Source of the DNA: Scenedesmus sp. ARA3
Lineage: Eukaryota > Chlorophyta > Chlorophyceae > Sphaeropleales > Scenedesmaceae
NCBI GenBank assembly: GCA_004335835.1
Contig: RWJK01001941.1
Location: 7,533 to 71,532, forward strand
Length of the DNA stretch: 64,000 nt
Direction of reading: 5' to 3'
A model generated the notes under the pieces. The model searched no databases. It was given only the letters and a program-made list of their open reading frames with translations, and was not told the DNA's origin. Each line of letters opens with the position of its first letter. The first letter of the stretch is position 1. Of this stretch, positions 58,839-64,000 are shown piece after piece. The position numbers and the translations under genes are program-made.

Positions 58839-59532
58839 CTACTGCTGCTGTCGACTTCCTGCCCAGCCCGGCCCAGCCGCAGCTCCTGCTGCAACGCCTG
58901 CCTGTAATGCTGCGGCTGCTCCTGGCTGCTGCTGCTGCTGCTGCTGCTGTTGATGCTGCACTCCAAACAAAGGCGCCTTACTGAGATGCTTGTACAGCTG
59001 CGCTGTGTGGCGAGCCAGAAGCTCCTCAGCTGCAGCAGTACAGTGGCCATACAGCAGCACATCAGCAGCAGCACCGCAGCATATACTGATAGTACAGCAG
59101 CAGTGAAGCAGCAGTGAAGCAGCAGGGTCCCCATGGCGCGGTCTACCAGTGGCAAAGCTCGGGGTGTGCTGCTGTGCAGGTGAACAGAGTGTGGCAGCTG
59201 CATATTCTGTCCCGCAACAGTCTGAACCACACCCTCATGCAAAATGCAGGCTCAGTGGAACTAATTAGAGACTATTCTAGTGGTGTGGGCGTGCATGCAG
59301 CAGCAATGCACACATGTGTAGCTCGATGTAATGGTCATGCTGTGGGCATGCACAGCACCCTGCCCCAACGCGGTTTTGCGTGGCTCAGGGCTGCTACATT
59401 GCGCCTGCATAACTGCAGCGTGCTGCACTTACAGTTGAAGCTTTGGAGTGTGGCTGCTGATATGAACAGCGGATGCGTCACGCGCTCCATGCGGTTGATG
59501 TCTGCCAGGCAGCTGCAGCAGCAGCAGCAGCG

Positions 59533-59570
<38 letters not shown>

Positions 59571-60226
59571 CAGGCAGGCAGGCAGGCAGGCATGGGCGGC
59601 CGGTTGCAGTTGAGTTGTGCATTGCCCGCAGCTGCTTTCTTACAGAACCGCGCATATGACGTAGTACTGCTACCGCAAGTTGAGGCCTGAGGAAATGCTT
59701 CTTTGTTGGCTCTCAGGAAGATGATGTGCATTCGTTAACGTAAGCGCATGTGATGAGTGCAGATTAACTGGCACCACACTGGAGCACCATGCTGCGCTGT
59801 TGCTGCTGCTGTGAGGACAGAAGATGATGCTGGCAGGTGCCGTTCTACTAGCAGCAATGACACTGCTTGCTTCAACAGAGCGGCTTGCTGCCAGCATCAC
59901 TTGGTGAAGCCCGCCGTAAAAGCGCAGCTGTGCTGCCATAGGGCCAATTCCAACGCAGCATTGCGTCTACACAGCTGGCATGCATTGCTGCTAGCTTCCC
60001 AAGTGTGTTTCAATGGCCGTCTCACACATTCTCAGCAGTCAAAGCAGCACTGTGCCACTCACATTAAGCACTTTGGCATGTCTGACGCGCACGTCAGGCA
60101 GAAGGCATGGAAGCAGGGCAGCAGCCGGCCATATACAGCGATTGGTGCCTGGCACACAATGCAGAAGTGCACCTTGTCGCCTGGCCGCCGCTGGTGAAGA
60201 TAGCCTGCATATTGCTGCTGCAGCGG

Positions 60227-60263
<37 letters not shown>

Positions 60264-60328
60264 TGGAGCTGTTGCTGAGGCAGGGCCTGCTGCTGCAACA
60301 CTTGCTGCTGTATCTGCGGCTGCTGCAT
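58839..60328 (-). CDS. HAKAI: HAKAI-type RING E3 ubiquitin ligase
   Basis: Three exons: 60328-60063, 59512-59433, 59029-58839; phases agree, 178 residues from the ATG at 60328. After a Gln-rich N-terminus comes VHFCIVCQAPIAVYGRLLPC, then FHAFCLTCASDMPKC joined across the intron to LICLADI. This gives a C3HC4 RING (C-x2-C, C-x-H-x2-C-x2-C, C-x2-C). FC-x2-C…PI-x-YGR(L/M)-x-PC-x-H is diagnostic of HAKAI/CBLL1. The following RMERV…PLFISAATLQSF and LLARHTAQLYKHLSKAP parallel the atypical zinc-finger part of HAKAI, but Cys residues there appear replaced. In plants and animals HAKAI belongs to the m6A mRNA methyltransferase complex. The C-terminus is Gln/Ala/Gly-rich. An upstream exon joined near 60362 is possible. 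Confidence 0.85.
59513..59595 (-). repeat. (CTG)n abutting HAKAI exon 2 acceptor, with a CCTG extension
   Basis: On the plus strand (CAG)n followed by (GCAG)n at 59566-59592; in the transcript the CTG run ends in the TGCAG acceptor. Confidence 0.9.
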
Positions 60329-60792
60329 GGCTATCAGCTGGTGCAGCTTGTATGAGCCCGAGCTCACGGCTGTGTGGTGCAAGTGTTGAGAGACTCAAGG
60401 CGTGCTGCTGTCAGGTATGGTGTGCATGTACACTGTTCAGATCAGCTTTAGTGTTCGTTATTTAATGCTTACGAACCAATCAACGTTTCAGCGTAATGGC
60501 AGGCACAAGTGCGGTGGACACGGACGCACACCATTGTCACCGGGCGCGGCAAACCCTTCTTCAAACACTCACGTCACTCCCGCTGCAAGCGAACGCCTAC
60601 ATTAAGTCGAAATTCAATGCAATCTGTTCGTTTCAAGCAAATTGCTGAACTTTCGTAGCCCACTAACAGCCTGCTGCGTGCTGTGAGCCACGAAGGTAAT
60701 GCTATGCTGCCCAGCCATGTGTAAACAGTAACGAATTGGGCAGGACTGCACGACGAACTGTCTGCAGCAGCTGCACCTGCATCCCCACGAAC
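60329..60792. promoter_or_regulatory. Head-to-head promoter interval between HAKAI and XPF
   Basis: The ATGs of two divergently transcribed genes are separated by 464 bp without other coding signal, so regulatory elements are probably shared. No specific motif was recognised. Confidence 0.5.
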
Positions 60793-61752
60793 ATGTCAGC
60801 AAGTGGTGCAGATGGTGCTGCTGCGGCAGCAGGAGCAACAGCAGCAGGGGCAGCAGCAGCTACAGGAGGCAGTAGCAGTGCTGCTGCTGCTGCTGCTTCA
60901 AATTACCAGCTGTTGGGTTACGAGCAGCAGATAGTGCAAGAGATGCTAGAGCAAGATGCTCTGTGCATAATGGGAGCCGGCTTGGGCTGGCAGCGCGTGG
61001 TTGCTGCAATGCTGCGGATGCATGACAGCACAGCAAACGGTGAGTGCAGCTGTCGCACTGCATAAGTTATCTCGCGGTGTGCGTGTTACCCTTCTGCAAT
61101 GATGCATCCTGCGTTCAGCTACTCTGCAGTCATTGTGCTGGTCTCTGTAGTTGACTGCTGTTGCAATGTGCCAATCAGCCTGCTACACCACTGTCTACTT
61201 CACCACCAGCACAACACCAACTGCCTGCATCCTTGAGCTGAGACGTCATGCATCTTCAGGTCAACCTCACCTCTGTTGAAATCATCATTTTGCTGCTCAA
61301 GTGCAAGTGCTATGTTCTGCCGCATGCATTCCTGCAAGTGCAGCAGTGGTGCTCATCCTGGGTGCAACAGCATGGCAGCAGCAGCTGCTGCTTGCTGAGC
61401 TGGCCACAATTTTTGGCACTTCCACGCTTGTTACAAGTCTCCAACTCGCATGTTGCAGCTTTTGGTCATACTGTATGCTGCCGCATGCATACCTGCACAT
61501 GCAGGAGTGATGCTCATTTTGGGTGCCACAGCATGGCAGCGGCAGCTGCTGCTGGCTGAGCTGGCCAGGGCAGACCCTACTCTGAAGCCCCCTGCCGACA
61601 TCAACAATGAAGTGCCAGCATGGCAGCGGCTGCAGCTGTATGGAGTAGCTCCCACTGCTGCTGCTGCTGCTGCGGGTGGCGGTGGTGGCGGCAATACGCT
61701 TGCAGCCGCGGCGGCGGCAGCAGCAGCAGGTGTTGGTGCTGAAAGCTCAGCT

Positions 61753-61796
<44 letters not shown>

Positions 61797-62295
61797 TGTT
61801 GGTGCTAGAAGCTCAGCTGCATCAGCAGCATCAGCAGCAGCAGCAGCAGATGATGTTGAAGATGACGGCTCGGCTGCAGGTGGTGCTGCTGCAGCTGGCA
61901 GTAGTCATGCCGAACCAGCAGCAGCGGCGCCCTCCGCAGCAGCAGCTGCTGCTGGCAGCAGCAGCAGCAGCAGCAGGCGCTGTGCTGCATGCTTTGTCAC
62001 AACGCGCATCCTGGTGGTGGATATTTTGAGCCACAGAATACGACCCCAGCAGATCGCTGGTGGGTTTGAAGGTTGGGGCTTAGGGCTTTGAGGGCTTAGG
62101 CTCAAGGCGTTGGGGGCTTAGGGCTCAAGGATCTGGCGGCGTAGGGCTCAGCGCTCGGGGCTTTCCTACAGTGCCCTGTCGCAGCCGGATTGGCGGCAGG
62201 TTTCAGGTTGTGCATGATGATGACCATGCATGCATCTGCTAATGCCACTAGCTTCCTGGGTGGCATGCTTGTCTTCCAGCGTATGATGTACACCC

Positions 62296-62358
<63 letters not shown>

Positions 62359-63186
62359 CATGATCATCCTCAACGCTCACAAGGTCACCGACAGCAGCGG
62401 CGAGGGTTTTGCGGTGCGGCTGTACCGCCAGGGCACAGGCCAGGGCTTAAGCCTGCCTGGGCCGTTAGGGGGCGGCGGCAATGCTGCGGGGTTCCTGCGG
62501 GCGTTCAGTGACAGTGCGAATGCCTTTGCTGCTGGATTCAATAGGGTGGAAAAGGTACGTGGCGTTGGATGATGTCATCATCTGCATCCTCTGTGATAGT
62601 ACAAAGAATTTCAGTCTCAGGTTAATCCTTGCTGGGCCTTGTTGTGGTTGTTTGTGGTGCATATCATGCCTCAGTACTTGGTTCCAGCGTCACTGCTTGC
62701 ATCCCCTGCACATGCTGCACTATGCTTGTCACAATTCGGCTGCTACATTTGTCGATGCTGTTGTGGTGGTGTTGTGCCGCAGGTCATGAAGGCGCTTGGC
62801 GTGCGGCGGCTGCTGCTGTTCCCGCGCTTCCATGCCAGTGTAAAGGACAGTCTGGAGTCGCACCCGCCAGAGGTGCGTTACTTTTAATGTTACGAATGCA
62901 TCTGTGCTGCCAATGCCAACACATGTCATTCATTTCATCCGCGTCCACCGGCCCAACAGCTGTCCTCTCTGCTGTGCAGTGCTTGTTCTCAAGTCGCGCC
63001 TCTGGCCAGTACTGCAGTGCCTGTGTGTGCTCTGGCAGTGCCAGCTGCCATTTGGTGTCAACAGCAGGTCAACCGTTGAGCTGCGTGTAATGCCTGCAGC
63101 TGCCGCTCTGCTGCTGCCGCTGTTGCTGCTCATGTTGCTGCTGCCGCTGTTGCTGCTCCTGCTGCTGCTGCCGCTGCTGCTGCTGC

Positions 63187-63221
<35 letters not shown>

Positions 63222-63282
63222 NNNNNNNNNNNNNNNNNNNNNNNNNNNNNNNNNNNNNNNNNNNNNNNNNNNNNNNNNNNNN

Positions 63283-63340
<58 letters not shown>

Positions 63341-63485
63341 AAACTACTTGAACGTAACCTTTGCGTCTGCGTCTGCTGCTGCTGCTGCAGCTTGAGGAGT
63401 GGGAGGCTGACGCGTCACCTGGGCAGCTGTCGCTGCTGGAGGCGGTGAGGGAGGTGCTGGCGGCACTGCTCAAGGACCTGGGCAG
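60793..63485 (+). CDS. XPF: XPF/RAD1/ERCC4 DNA-repair endonuclease, N-terminal half (3' partial)
   Basis: Exons 60793-61039, 61505-62059, 62358-62554, 62783-62872 and 63391-63485 give 394 residues with matching phase; the nuclease domain lies beyond the window. XPF cuts on the 5' side of lesions in nucleotide excision repair, paired with ERCC1. The visible part is the helicase-like N-terminus: LLGYEQQIVQEMLEQDAL…GAGLGW (ruin of motif I), VMLILGATAWQRQLL, FVTTRILVVDILSHRI (matches the family TSRILVVD motif), ILNAHKV, FLRAFSDSANAF, RVEKVMKALGVRRLLLFPRFH, and ESHPPEV. Residues about 137-240 are an Ala/Ser-rich insert encoded by GCA/GCT repeats. An Ala-rich start precedes the fold. A copy of the exon 2 beginning sits at 61330-61425, and a 22-bp copy of the exon 5 end and donor at 63564-63585. 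Confidence 0.9.
61330..61425 (+). repeat. Partial copy of XPF exon 2
   Basis: Preceded by AGTGCAG and encoding (V)VLILGATAWQ(Q)QLLLAELA, like 61505-61570, then diverging. Confidence 0.88.
62066..62165 (+). repeat. Degenerate G-rich tandem repeat in XPF intron 2
   Basis: Repeats of GGGCTTAGGGCTCAAG type immediately after the exon 2 donor. Confidence 0.7.
62303..62354 (+). repeat. (CTG)n abutting the XPF exon 3 acceptor
   Basis: Pure CTG array running into CTGCCAG at exon 3 (62358). Confidence 0.92.
63106..63340 (+). repeat. Long CTG/CCG-rich array with assembly gap
   Basis: CTG with CCG/TTG variants, becoming pure CTG on both sides of 61 N bases (63222-63282). The true length is unknown. 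Confidence 0.95.
63222..63282. other. Assembly gap (61 N)
   Basis: Run of N inside the CTG array of XPF intron 4. Confidence 1.
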
Positions 63486-64000
63486 GTGGGCAACATGTTG
63501 TTTTTGTTATCCTTCAGGCAGGGCCGTGATAGTTTTCAAATAGAATCCAGCAAATGTCACAACTGAGGGAGTTGGGCAGGTGAGCAACCCGGGCGTCAGA
63601 TTCATGCCTTTCCTGTCTGTTTGAAAGTATGAAAGTATGAAAGCTTGGAGCTCAAAGATGTTGGCGTGCATGCTGTTTTAGTCATAGCTATGTAGCGCCT
63701 GTGGCCATGGACGCTCTGTCAGCCTTACCGCCATGCACCAAGCACATGTGCGTCGCGCGCCAAGCTTGGCTGGCAGCAGCAACAGTGCTTAGTGCAGTTG
63801 ATTACTGTGGATCTGCTGTTTCAGGCCCAGCTGTCATGTGTTTTCAACTGCACGCCGGTCAAACGCCAAGCTTGACCTGGCTGACTTGGCAGCAGCAACA
63901 GTGCTATGCACAGACTTTCTCTCTGCTGTCTTGCATGTATGTGTCAAACATACACAGGCCAAATGGCAAGCCAGACCTGCCTTTGCTGATGCCTCCATGT
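63486..64000. other. XPF intron 5 (partial)
   Basis: No further XPF exon was recognised before the window end; the downstream part of the gene should follow. Two related ~60-bp segments (GCCAAGCTTG…CTGGCAGCAGCAACAGTGCT) occur at 63758-63791 and 63866-63905. Confidence 0.4.

Overview
This is nuclear DNA of a green alga, most likely a chlorophycean (Chlamydomonadales/Sphaeropleales type). The inference rests on intron-dense genes with GTGAGT/GTGAGC donors and CTGCAG acceptors, abundant CAG/CTG triplet tracts in exons and introns, plant-type gene families (chloroplast chorismate synthase, HAKAI, HUP/STP-type sugar porter, PLAC8), and TGTAA motifs downstream of several stops. No bacterial operons, rRNA or convincing tRNA genes are visible. 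Gene models were traced by hand from splice consensus, reading-phase continuity and family motifs; where exon phases are reported to match, they were counted.

Layout: 89-2323 (-) Ser/Thr kinase of Aurora-like type, 3' end outside the window. 3478-5944 (-) PLAC8-family Cys-rich membrane protein, complete, 7 exons. 6577-12403 (+) class-3 (DAG-lipase-like) lipase, complete, 7 exons, with a very long low-complexity insert. 13227-16252 (+) CAF1/CNOT7 deadenylase, complete, 5 exons. 19487-24887 (-) large secreted Cys-rich/sushi-like/NHL-repeat protein, 5' end unresolved, with an in-frame TGA. 27330-34636 (-) divergent hexose-transporter-like MFS protein, complete, 10 exons. 34637-41155 no recognisable gene. 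41156-43384 (-) ARM-repeat protein with a probable upstream exon at 43656-43850. 43851-49117 no recognisable gene, but a 366-bp MITE-like element and a long AAT microsatellite. 49118-52663 (-) protein with two CBM20 starch-binding modules. 54828-58419 (-) chloroplast chorismate synthase, complete, 6 exons. 58839-60328 (-) HAKAI-type RING protein, head-to-head with 60793-63485 (+) the XPF/RAD1 repair nuclease N-terminal half, which runs off the window.

The genes are unrelated housekeeping or accessory functions (signalling, lipid metabolism, mRNA turnover, sugar transport, starch binding, shikimate pathway, m6A machinery, DNA repair) and do not form a pathway cluster. The most striking feature is shared architecture. 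Almost every intron carries one to several diverged partial copies of the neighbouring exon plus its splice junction, and pure (CTG)n tracts in the transcript sense repeatedly sit directly against 3' splice sites.
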